Origin: an uncultured Clostridia bacterium
GTDB taxonomy: Bacteria > Bacillota > Clostridia > Christensenellales > UBA1242
DNA length: 12,418 nucleotides
Direction: 5' to 3'
Assembly: GCA_937895935.1 (NCBI GenBank)
Contig: CALBKX010000012.1
Span: 1-12,418 of the forward strand
Made by a program: the position numbers and the translations under genes. Below the pieces are notes generated by a model. It did not search any database, had not been told where the DNA came from, and saw only the letters and a list, made by a program, of their open reading frames with translations. Shown here piece after piece: positions 1 through 4,270 of the stretch. Positions within the stretch are counted from its first letter, which is position 1. The number at the start of each line of letters is the position of its first letter.

Positions 1-195
1 CCATGACATTGCTTTCATGCGATGTACCTCCATTACGAAGATAAAAGCATGGGGCGGTCTACAAACGCCCCGATATGGTTCTTGAGTAATAAGCGAAGCC
101 TAATTTCTGGGCAAAACCCAGCAAGAACCCACGAATAGTCAAAAAGAACCGCTAGCATTTTTGCTCACATTCAAGTCGTTTTTACCTAGCGGATA
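1..195 (+). ncRNA. Structured noncoding RNA candidate, possibly omega-RNA/HEARO-like or part of a large ornate phage RNA
   Basis: No credible ORF lies here, but the stretch is dense in perfect stems. GGGGCG (51-56) pairs with CGCCCC (66-71) over a 9-nt loop. GGTTCTTG (77-84) pairs with CAAGAACC (122-129) and encloses CTGGG (107-111)/CCCAG (117-121) on a CAAAA loop, plus a small GCGAAGC element at 93-99. CCGCTAG (149-155) pairs with CTAGCGG (186-192). At the left edge TGCTTT (10-15) can pair with AAAGCA (44-49). A G/C-rich hairpin followed by a long stem holding an AGTAATAAGCGAAGC-type strand resembles, from memory, IscB/TnpB-linked HEARO or omega RNAs. No nuclease gene follows within the window and the upstream side is cut off. 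The alternative is the 5' part of a large tRNA-linked phage RNA. That the region is structured is well supported; the class is not. Confidence 0.45.
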
Positions 196-197
196 AA

Positions 198-306
198 TCA
201 GTGTTCATATTCTATTTTGCTATTTATAATAGTTGAAATATCCTATAAAATTTACCTGATTGTATATTATATATTACATATCGATAGGGATTGCGATGAA
301 CACTGA
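198..306. repeat. 11-bp perfect inverted repeat upstream of the first tRNA
   Basis: TCAGTGTTCAT at 198-208 is matched by its exact reverse complement ATGAACACTGA at 296-306, with 87 nt of very AT-rich sequence between. The right arm ends 5 nt before tRNA-Ser. The arms could form a long RNA stem that presents the tRNA 5' end, or could be paired protein-binding sites. The enclosed TATAAT (225-230) makes a regulatory role conceivable. Confidence 0.6.
202..230 (+). promoter_or_regulatory. Weak promoter candidate for the tRNA cluster
   Basis: A perfect -10 hexamer TATAAT sits at 225-230 in an AT-rich tract, about 80 nt before tRNA-Ser. At the 17-nt distance the -35 position (202-207, TGTTCA) is a poor match to TTGACA, and that hexamer lies inside the left arm of the 198-306 inverted repeat. 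If used, it would transcribe the tRNA array. Transcription from outside the window is equally possible. Confidence 0.3.
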
Positions 307-311
307 AATAT

Positions 312-402
312 GGAGATGTACTCAAGTGGTTTAAGAGAGCAGTCTTGAAAACTGCGAGCCGATGCAAGTCGGGCGTGGGTTCAAATCCTACCATCTCCGC
401 CA
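312..402 (+). tRNA. tRNA-Ser (anticodon UGA), CCA encoded
   Basis: The acceptor arm GGAGATG (312-318) pairs with CATCTCC (392-398). The discriminator is G399 and CCA is encoded at 400-402. The anticodon stem GCAGT/ACTGC encloses the loop CTTGAAA, giving anticodon UGA. A long variable arm, as expected for serine tRNA, precedes a standard T arm with the TTCAAAT loop. All key elements are intact. It reads UCA and related serine codons. It is followed after 2 nt by a 9-bp hairpin (405-430). Confidence 0.95.
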
Positions 403-720
403 GCGTTGATTTTGCCATGGAAAAATCAACACCACTAGTCATCTAGGGGGATACAAATCAAAGATGACAGCTAACATCTAATTGTTCGTATTTTCAAACT
501 TTTCGTTGCGTTAAAGAAAAGTTAGTCGCCAAATATCTTGTGCCAACTTTATAAGCGGTGGCGTAGTTTGTTGTTAGGAACAAACAAGAGACATTCATGT
601 GTAATTTACACTCTATAAACGGAAATTACACTAAAACTAGAAACATCTAAACCTAACGGCATTGTGAGATAGGTAACTAGTAAATAACACCTTCAAGCGT
701 GCGGATGTTTTTAGTTTTTA
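403..720 (+). ncRNA. Candidate structured noncoding RNA filling the tRNA-Ser to tRNA-Met spacer
   Basis: This 318-nt stretch carries no supported gene but a run of perfect or near-perfect stems: 405-413/422-430 (9 bp), 438-444/462-468 (7 bp), 497-504/516-523 (8 bp), 527-531/559-563 (5 bp), 566-572/579-585 (7 bp), 599-607/623-631 (9 bp), and an 11-bp closing stem 637-647/704-714 with one G-U pair that encloses 651-655/670-674. The last stem is followed by TTTTTA and then tRNA-Met, so it could act as a weak terminator or as a processing element. Such density over a whole spacer is far above what simple tRNA trailers need. The best-known RNAs of this style beside phage tRNAs are GOLLD and ROOL. 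I cannot assign either from memory of their consensus. Confidence 0.5.
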
Positions 721-721
721 T

Positions 722-796
722 GGGAGCATAGCTTAACGGTAAAGCTATCAGCTCATAACTGATTAAATGTAGGTTCGATTCCTGCTGTTCCCACCA
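722..796 (+). tRNA. tRNA with CAU anticodon (elongator Met or Ile2), CCA encoded
   Basis: The acceptor GGGAGCA (722-728) pairs with TGTTCCC (786-792) with one G-U pair; A793 is the discriminator and CCA is at 794-796. The anticodon stem ATCAG/CTGAT encloses CTCATAA, giving CAU. The T arm GTAGG/CCTGC with TTCGATT is regular. The G1-C72 pair argues against a bacterial initiator tRNA, which has a mismatch there. Elongator Met and lysidine-modified Ile2 both use CTCATAA loops in bacteria, so the amino acid stays open. Confidence 0.93.
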
Positions 797-1004
797 ATCC
801 TATACTTTTCCTGCTAAGTGTAGGATATAGTGCTTTCTCGTAACAATCGAGGGAAATGCCTAATTCTATCAAATTGCTACATAATATGTGTAGTGAGACT
901 TTGAAAACAGTCTATAAATAATTTTCATTATTCCAGAGATACAGTTGGGTTCACGAATGTGAGTAGCCTAACGGTTAGAAATCCTTTGCCTAATCTGGAA
1001 CTAT
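797..1004 (+). ncRNA. Structured spacer RNA between tRNA-Met and tRNA-Tyr
   Basis: Four simple hairpins run in series: 797-805/818-826 (9 bp, one G-U, starting right after the CCA), 834-840/848-854 (7 bp with two G-U), 877-881/889-893 (5 bp) and 896-900/909-913 (5 bp). They are followed by a branched element closed by a perfect 7-bp stem TTCCAGA (931-937)/TCTGGAA (994-1000), holding TTCAC/GTGAG (950-954/959-963) and CTAA/TTAG (968-971/975-978). The closing stem stops 4 nt before tRNA-Tyr. There is no ORF with a ribosome binding site. Either this is part of a single larger RNA interrupted by tRNAs or it serves in tRNA processing. Confidence 0.4.
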
Positions 1005-1089
1005 GTGTAGGTTTGCGAGTGGCTAAAGCGGACAGACTGTAAATCTGTTGTCGATGACTTCGTAGGTTCAAATCCTACCCTATACACCA
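1005..1089 (+). tRNA. tRNA-Tyr (anticodon GUA), CCA encoded
   Basis: The acceptor GTGTAGG (1005-1011) pairs with CCTATAC (1079-1085). A1086 is the discriminator and CCA is at 1087-1089. The anticodon stem ACAGA/TCTGT encloses CTGTAAA, giving GUA. A long variable arm and the GAGTGGCTAAA D loop match bacterial tyrosine tRNAs. G34 of a GUA anticodon is a natural site for queuosine, which is notable given the 7-deazaguanine genes downstream. One nucleotide separates it from the next tRNA. Confidence 0.95.
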
Positions 1090-1090
1090 T

Positions 1091-1181
1091 GGAGACTTGG
1101 TAGAGTTGGTCGATTACACTATCCTGCTAAGATAGAGCGTCTAAACAGGCGTCACAGGTTCAAATCCTGTAGTCTCCGCCA
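1091..1181 (+). tRNA. tRNA-Ser (anticodon GCU), CCA encoded
   Basis: The acceptor GGAGACT (1091-1097) pairs with AGTCTCC (1171-1177). G1178 is the discriminator and CCA is at 1179-1181. The anticodon stem CTATC/GATAG encloses CTGCTAA, giving GCU for the AGC/AGU codons. A serine-type long variable arm (GCGTC/GGCGT region) is present and the T arm with TTCAAAT is regular. It lies 1 nt after tRNA-Tyr, so the two are surely cut from a common transcript. It shares acceptor and T-arm features with tRNA-Ser(UGA) at 312-402. Confidence 0.95.
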
Positions 1182-1182
1182 T

Positions 1183-1344
1183 AACGCTATGCAAAAGATA
1201 GCGTTTATATGCTTACCCACCAGCAATGTAAAGATGGGGCATTAATCATTCGGCTGGTTAATGCATAATCACGAGCCGAAAATACAGGGTGTATGACTGG
1301 TGGAGGTCGTATGCTTGCCGTGGGCGATATAAACCGCTCACGGC
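1183..1344 (+). ncRNA. Structured spacer RNA with a pseudoknot-like core, between tRNA-Ser(GCU) and tRNA-Gln
   Basis: A perfect 8-bp hairpin (1183-1190/1198-1205) follows tRNA-Ser directly. Then CCACCAG (1217-1223) pairs at long range with CTGGTGG (1297-1303). Inside this closing stem GCATTAA (1239-1245) pairs with TTAATGC (1258-1264), and the 12-nt loop contains TTCGGCT (1249-1255), an exact partner of AGCCGAA (1274-1280) beyond the stem: the layout of an H-type pseudoknot. A 10-bp G/C-rich hairpin with one G-U (1317-1326/1335-1344) finishes 12 nt before tRNA-Gln. The nested and crossing perfect 7-mers point to a folded RNA. Function unknown. Confidence 0.45.
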
Positions 1345-1356
1345 TTTACTGTTTAT

Positions 1357-1431
1357 GGGGGTATCGCCAAATGGTAAGGCATCGGACTTTGACTCCGATA
1401 TGTGGTAGTTCGATTCTACCTACCCCTGCCA
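1357..1431 (+). tRNA. tRNA-Gln (anticodon UUG), CCA encoded
   Basis: The acceptor GGGGGTA (1357-1363) pairs with TACCCCT (1421-1427), with a G-U at the outermost pair. G1428 is the discriminator and CCA is at 1429-1431. The anticodon stem TCGGA/TCCGA encloses CTTTGAC, giving UUG. The D arm GCC/GGC and T arm GGTAG/CTACC are intact. The weak first pair and G73 agree with the usual glutamine tRNA identity, which prefers a weak 1-72 pair. Confidence 0.94.
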
Positions 1432-1458
1432 AAAATCTTATTGTGTATAGAAAAATAC

Positions 1459-1487
1459 TTTACAAACGCATGGGCGTGTAGTATAAT
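1459..1487 (+). promoter_or_regulatory. Near-consensus sigma-A promoter
   Basis: TTTACA (1459-1464) and a perfect TATAAT (1482-1487) are separated by exactly 17 nt. Initiation is expected near 1494. The transcript would begin with a hairpin TTGTGG/CCACAA (1492-1497/1505-1510) followed by the AAAGGAGGT ribosome binding site of the 37-aa ORF. It is the best promoter seen in the window and may drive the small ORFs and, if the 1906-1930 terminator is leaky or antiterminated, the modification cassette. Confidence 0.8.
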
Positions 1488-1535
1488 ATAGTTGTGGGGG
1501 AAAACCACAAATATTACGAAAGGAGGTTAAAAATC

Positions 1536-1649
1536 TTGCAAGAGTTCAATCAATTTCTTGACCAGCTACAAAATAGCATATGGTTAGGAATAGAAAGAGC
1601 CCTTATACTGCTAACGCTTATCAAACTGATAAGAGATTTCCGAAAATAG
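1536..1649 (+). CDS. Small protein of 37 aa, TTG start, unknown function
   Basis: The ORF starts at TTG 1536, nine bases after an excellent ribosome binding site AAAGGAGGT (1519-1527), and ends at TAG 1647-1649. It is the first ORF after the strong promoter at 1459-1487, which is the main reason to believe it. The product begins MQEFNQFLDQL and has a hydrophobic middle (roughly residues 15-32, with IERALILLTLIKLI) and a basic end RDFRK. It could be a single amphipathic or membrane-associated helix. I do not recognise a family. Candidates such as a small regulator, toxin or membrane peptide cannot be told apart. Confidence 0.6.
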   Translation: MQEFNQFLDQLQNSIWLGIERALILLTLIKLIRDFRK

Positions 1650-1663
1650 CAGAATAAAGGCTC

Positions 1664-1716
1664 GGTAGTGGTAAGGCGAGGGTAAAACCTCGCTGACCCT
1701 ACTATCAATATACCAC
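1664..1716 (+). promoter_or_regulatory. Hairpin with a mutually exclusive alternative stem
   Basis: GCGAGG (1676-1681)/CCTCGC (1688-1693) with a GTAAAA loop sits inside an outer stem GGTAGTGG (1664-1671)/CC-ACTATC (1698-1706, one bulged T and one G-U). The outer 5' strand overlaps GTGGTA (1668-1673), which is a perfect partner of TACCAC (1711-1716). The two outer stems cannot form together. This lies between the two small ORFs, 20 nt before the second start, so it may control translation of the 51-aa protein. No poly-T follows, so it is not an ordinary terminator. Confidence 0.4.
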
Positions 1717-1735
1717 ACTTGCAGGAAAAAAGAAA

Positions 1736-1891
1736 ATGAGGGACAAAATTTTGTTATTAATCATGGGAATTATGTACGTCATGGTTGCAATTCATGTGGA
1801 TTATGCAAATATGGATTTCTGGGACTATGTATGGATTGTGAGTGTGTTTGGGTACATATATTTAGTTTTTAAAAGTTTTGTAAAAAAATGA
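1736..1891 (+). CDS. Small membrane protein of 51 aa, unknown function
   Basis: ATG 1736 to TGA 1889-1891. The protein starts MRDKILLLIMG, has one hydrophobic segment at about residues 5-19, a short polar linker with several acidic residues (HVDYANMDFWD, 20-30), a second hydrophobic segment at about 31-45, and a basic tail KSFVKK. Two membrane spans with a short loop suggest a tiny inner-membrane protein with charged ends. Phages use such proteins as holin-like, superinfection-exclusion or lysis-timing factors, but its place far from any lysin gives no support for a specific role. Its ribosome binding site (AGGA about 10 nt upstream) is moderate. It is followed by an intrinsic terminator. Confidence 0.55.
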   Translation: MRDKILLLIMGIMYVMVAIHVDYANMDFWDYVWIVSVFGYIYLVFKSFVKK

Positions 1892-1905
1892 ATTTTGAGA
1901 ATAAG

Positions 1906-1930
1906 AAGCCTTGTGAAAGCAGGGCTTTTT
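1906..1930 (+). terminator. Intrinsic terminator after the small ORFs
   Basis: AAGCCTTG (1906-1913) pairs with CAGGGCTT (1920-1927, one G-U) over the loop TGAAAG and runs into a T tract (1926-1930, then ATT). It lies 14 nt after the 51-aa ORF and 26 nt before the ParB-like gene. No good promoter is visible between it and that gene, so read-through or antitermination would be needed to reach the modification cassette from 1459-1487. Confidence 0.75.
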
Positions 1931-1955
1931 ATTATGTAAGAAAGAGGTACACAGC

Positions 1956-2426
1956 ATGAAGATAGCGGAAAAGAATATTAATGAAATTTATGAGTATGAA
2001 AACAATCCTAGAAATAACGATAATGCGGTAGAAGCCGTAGCAAACTCAATCAAAGCGTTCGGTTATTTAGTTCCTATCGTTATCGATAAAAATGGGGTTA
2101 TCGTTTGCGGTCATACACGCAAAAAAGCTGCTGAAAAATTAGGATTAAAAAAAATACAGTGTGTATTAGCAGATGATTTAACAGAGGAACAAATTAAGGC
2201 ATTCAGGCTTGCTGATAACAAGACTACAGAATTGGCAGGTTGGGATTTTGAAAAGCTCAATCTTGAACTTGACGATATTGAAAATATAGATATGCAAGAT
2301 TTTGGATTTATACCACCATCAGAACTCGATATTAACGATGAAGATTTTTATAAAGATGAAAAAGCAAAAGAGAAAGAACCGAAAAAAGTAACTTGCCCAC
2401 ATTGCGGAAAAGAGTTTGAAATATGA
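1956..2426 (+). CDS. ParB/sulfiredoxin-fold protein with C-terminal CPxCG tail, possible DpdB-like partner of DpdA
   Basis: The 156-aa product has the ParB N-terminal-like fold at about residues 1-95: NPRNN (17-21), a helix SIKAFGYLVP (31-40), the ParB-box-like CGHTRKKAAE (51-60) and LTEEQIKAFRLADNKT (75-90). An acidic linker follows, then a lysine-rich stretch and CPHCG (147-151), a single zinc-knuckle half that would need a partner or dimer to complete a metal site. ParB-box proteins often bind or hydrolyse nucleotides and contact DNA. Many phage relatives are fused to a DNA methyltransferase; here the domain stands alone. Its stop overlaps the start of dpdA by ATGA, implying coupled translation. 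In bacterial dpd islands a ParB/DndB-like protein, DpdB, works with DpdA to insert preQ0 into DNA, so a guiding or accessory role is inferred. A ribosome binding site AAAGAGG precedes the start. Confidence 0.85.
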   Translation: MKIAEKNINEIYEYENNPRNNDNAVEAVANSIKAFGYLVPIVIDKNGVIVCGHTRKKAAEKLGLKKIQCVLADDLTEEQIKAFRLADNKTTELAGWDFEKLNLELDDIENIDMQDFGFIPPSELDINDEDFYKDEKAKEKEPKKVTCPHCGKEFEI

Positions 2427-3184
2427 AAGTGTATCTTGCGGCATCGTGTGCTGGTGTAAACGCAACTGACAGAAAAAAGGTTATAAAGAGTAATCCACCA
2501 CTTTTTTTATTGGAAACATTTTACAGCGGAGCTAAGACTTGCTTACAAGTTTTAAACGATGTAGGAAGAGAACATTTTTTAATGGATAGTGGGGCATTTA
2601 CTTTTGTTCATTCAAAGAAAAACATTACGTCAAGAGAATTGGATTTATTTGTTGATAGACAAATTAGTTTCATTAACGACTATAATGTAAAAAACTTTTT
2701 TGAAATGGATGTAGACCAAACACTAGGATACGATAAAGTAATTCAGTTGCGTAAAAAAATAGAAACAAAGACGCAAAAACAGGTTATTCCAGTATGGCAT
2801 ACTAATCGAGGCGTACAAAGTTTCAAAGATTTATGCAAAGAGTATAAGTATATAGCAATTGGCGGAATGGTTGTTGGAAAAAACTTAACAATTAGTCAAA
2901 TTTTCAAACTGGTTACATATGCTAAAGAACGTGGAGTAAAGGTTCATGGATTAGGATTTACTCAATTTAAGTATATTAATCAGATACCGTGGTATTCTGT
3001 TGATTCATGTACGTGGTCAAAGGTTGCCGTATGGGGCGGGAAAGTATGCTTTTTTAATGGACATACGATTATTAATAGAAGTGTAAACAAAAATGGATAT
3101 AAATTAAATTTAAGCAAATTGTGTGCCCATAACCTAAATGAATGGATAAAATATCAAAAATACATGTATCAGAGGAGATATTAA
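2423..3184 (+). CDS. dpdA: DpdA-type DNA guanine transglycosylase
   Basis: The 253-aa product belongs to the tRNA-guanine transglycosylase superfamily, in the short phage DpdA style that exchanges guanine in DNA for a 7-deazaguanine. Visible TGT-like marks are MDSGAFTF (54-61), which corresponds to the DSGGFQ strand with its base-binding Asp; EMDVDQ (94-99); PVWHTNRG (123-130); IGGMVVG (146-152), the phosphate-side glycine loop; HGLGFTQF (175-182); and SVDSCTWS (192-199), where D194 fits the catalytic nucleophile. It is much shorter than tRNA TGTs (about 370 aa) and lacks their usual CxCxxC zinc site; C209, H214, C234 and H236 are only possible substitutes. Directly preceded by the ParB-like gene (ATGA overlap) and abutting queC, it is placed to use the cassette's product. 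A tRNA substrate is less likely but not excluded by sequence. Confidence 0.88.
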   Translation: MKVYLAASCAGVNATDRKKVIKSNPPLFLLETFYSGAKTCLQVLNDVGREHFLMDSGAFTFVHSKKNITSRELDLFVDRQISFINDYNVKNFFEMDVDQTLGYDKVIQLRKKIETKTQKQVIPVWHTNRGVQSFKDLCKEYKYIAIGGMVVGKNLTISQIFKLVTYAKERGVKVHGLGFTQFKYINQIPWYSVDSCTWSKVAVWGGKVCFFNGHTIINRSVNKNGYKLNLSKLCAHNLNEWIKYQKYMYQRRY

Positions 3185-3922
3185 ATGAAAAAGGTACTTT
3201 TATATAGCGGAGGTATGGATAGTTGGCTAATAAGCCAACTATGGAATCCAGATGTATTACTTTATGTAAATATGCATACAGAATATAGCAAGAACGAGAT
3301 TAAGCAATTACCAAAAGAAGTTATCGTAGAAGATTTAGATTTAAGTAAGTGGGAAAGAAATGACAAAATTATTCCACTGCGGAATTTATATCTTGTAGCA
3401 TTGGCAACAAACTATGGAGAAGAAATTTGCTTAGGTGCTACTGCTGGCGATAGAGTTTTAGATAAATCGTATAAATTTGCCGATATGGCATCGGAATTAC
3501 TTTCTTATCTCTATAGTAAGCAACATTGGACAGAAGGAAAACAAATAAAGATAAATCTTGCTTATAAGGATAAGAGTAAGCATGAACTTCTAAACCTGTA
3601 TCTACAAAAAGAATCAAAGCTTTCTAAAAACGTGAAAATTTTAAAAGCTTGGAAAAATTCTTTTAGTTGCTATAATCCACAAAAAGGAAAGCCTTGCTTT
3701 AGTTGTAAACCTTGCTTTAGAAAAGCGGTAGCATTCTATAAATGTATGCAAGAAAACGATATAAACCCGATGCTCGTTTTTAACAAAGATAATATTTTAA
3801 CCTTACATAGCTATATTAAGAAAAATATTATTCAAGATGCACTAAGTGGCAAGACTGGACGTGGGCAAAAAGAAGAACGAGACATTATAGATTTTTACAA
3901 TTATCTTCAAACGAAAATATAG
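3185..3922 (+). CDS. queC: QueC-like 7-cyano-7-deazaguanine synthase, divergent
   Basis: This 245-aa protein starts with a PP-loop ATP pyrophosphatase motif, YSGGMDS (7-13), followed by IIPLRNLYLVALA (62-74) as in QueC, and LGATAGD (83-89). Near the C-terminal third is a four-cysteine zinc site C162-X8-C171-X2-C174-X2-C177 with PCFRK, the QueC hallmark. QueC uses ATP and ammonia to turn 7-carboxy-7-deazaguanine into an amide and then the nitrile preQ0. The segment after GATAGD differs from the usual DYSGYPDC-type motif of housekeeping QueC, so the product may be altered; some phage QueC variants stop at the amide. It begins directly after the dpdA stop, with an AGGAGA ribosome binding site inside the end of dpdA. 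Family is sure; precise product is not. Confidence 0.87.
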   Translation: MKKVLLYSGGMDSWLISQLWNPDVLLYVNMHTEYSKNEIKQLPKEVIVEDLDLSKWERNDKIIPLRNLYLVALATNYGEEICLGATAGDRVLDKSYKFADMASELLSYLYSKQHWTEGKQIKINLAYKDKSKHELLNLYLQKESKLSKNVKILKAWKNSFSCYNPQKGKPCFSCKPCFRKAVAFYKCMQENDINPMLVFNKDNILTLHSYIKKNIIQDALSGKTGRGQKEERDIIDFYNYLQTKI

Positions 3923-3931
3923 GAGATTAAC

Positions 3932-4270
3932 ATGTATACAGTAACTAAACGATTAGAAGTAGCAGGGGCTCACAAACTTAATCTCGACTACGAGAGCAAG
4001 TGTAGAAACCTTCATGGGCATAACTGGATTATCTATGTCACCTGCAAATCAAAAACATTGGACAAAAACGGAATGGTCGTAGATTTCAAGAAGATTAGTA
4101 ATATTATCAAAGAAAAGCTCGACCACCAATATCTCAATGAAAAATTTACTGGATTTAATCCAACGGCAGAAAATATAGCTAAATGGATACAGAGCCAGAT
4201 TCCGCATTGCGTAAAGGTACAAGTTCAAGAAAGCGAAGGAAACGTGGCAATCTATGAAGCAGATGCTTAA
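3932..4270 (+). CDS. queD: QueD, 6-carboxy-tetrahydropterin synthase
   Basis: The 112-aa protein has the complete QueD signature. Zinc ligands are H14 (GAHKL), H28 and H30 (NLHGHN), the catalytic cysteine is C24, and GMVVDF (47-52), LDHQYLN (63-69), NPTAENIA (76-83) and the active-site glutamate in QESEG (99-103) follow in order. QueD converts dihydroneopterin triphosphate from FolE to 6-carboxy-5,6,7,8-tetrahydropterin. The length fits small phage and bacterial QueD. It follows queC after 9 nt with an AGGAG ribosome binding site, and its 3' end overlaps queE by 17 nt. All catalytic residues look intact, so the enzyme is probably active. Confidence 0.95.
   Translation: MYTVTKRLEVAGAHKLNLDYESKCRNLHGHNWIIYVTCKSKTLDKNGMVVDFKKISNIIKEKLDHQYLNEKFTGFNPTAENIAKWIQSQIPHCVKVQVQESEGNVAIYEADA

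Noticed and set aside
224..442. Minus-strand 72-aa ORF antisense to tRNA-Ser(UGA)
   Set aside because: Its GFEPTPDLHR-like sequence is the familiar false protein produced by reading the complement of a serine tRNA gene. The tRNA on the + strand is intact.
722..796. Initiator tRNA-fMet
   Set aside because: A G1-C72 pair closes the acceptor stem, whereas bacterial initiators have an unpaired C1-A72.
881..930. A sixth, degenerate tRNA around the AGACT/AGTCT hairpin
   Set aside because: The loop is eight bases long and no matching acceptor, D or T arm could be found around it.
1293..1481. Plus-strand 62-aa ORF across the tRNA-Gln region
   Set aside because: It reads through the spacer hairpin, the whole of tRNA-Gln and the -35 box, with no good ribosome binding site. 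The RNA gene explains the sequence better.
1664..1716. preQ1 riboswitch controlling the que genes
   Set aside because: The position before queuosine-type genes was tempting, but the CUANNNACCC-type core and AAAAACUAA-like tail of preQ1-I are absent, and a terminator and small ORF separate it from the cassette.
1911..1938. Promoter TTGTGA-16-TATGTA just before the ParB-like gene
   Set aside because: The -10 is poor, it overlaps the terminator hairpin, and a start near 1945 would cut off the ribosome binding site.
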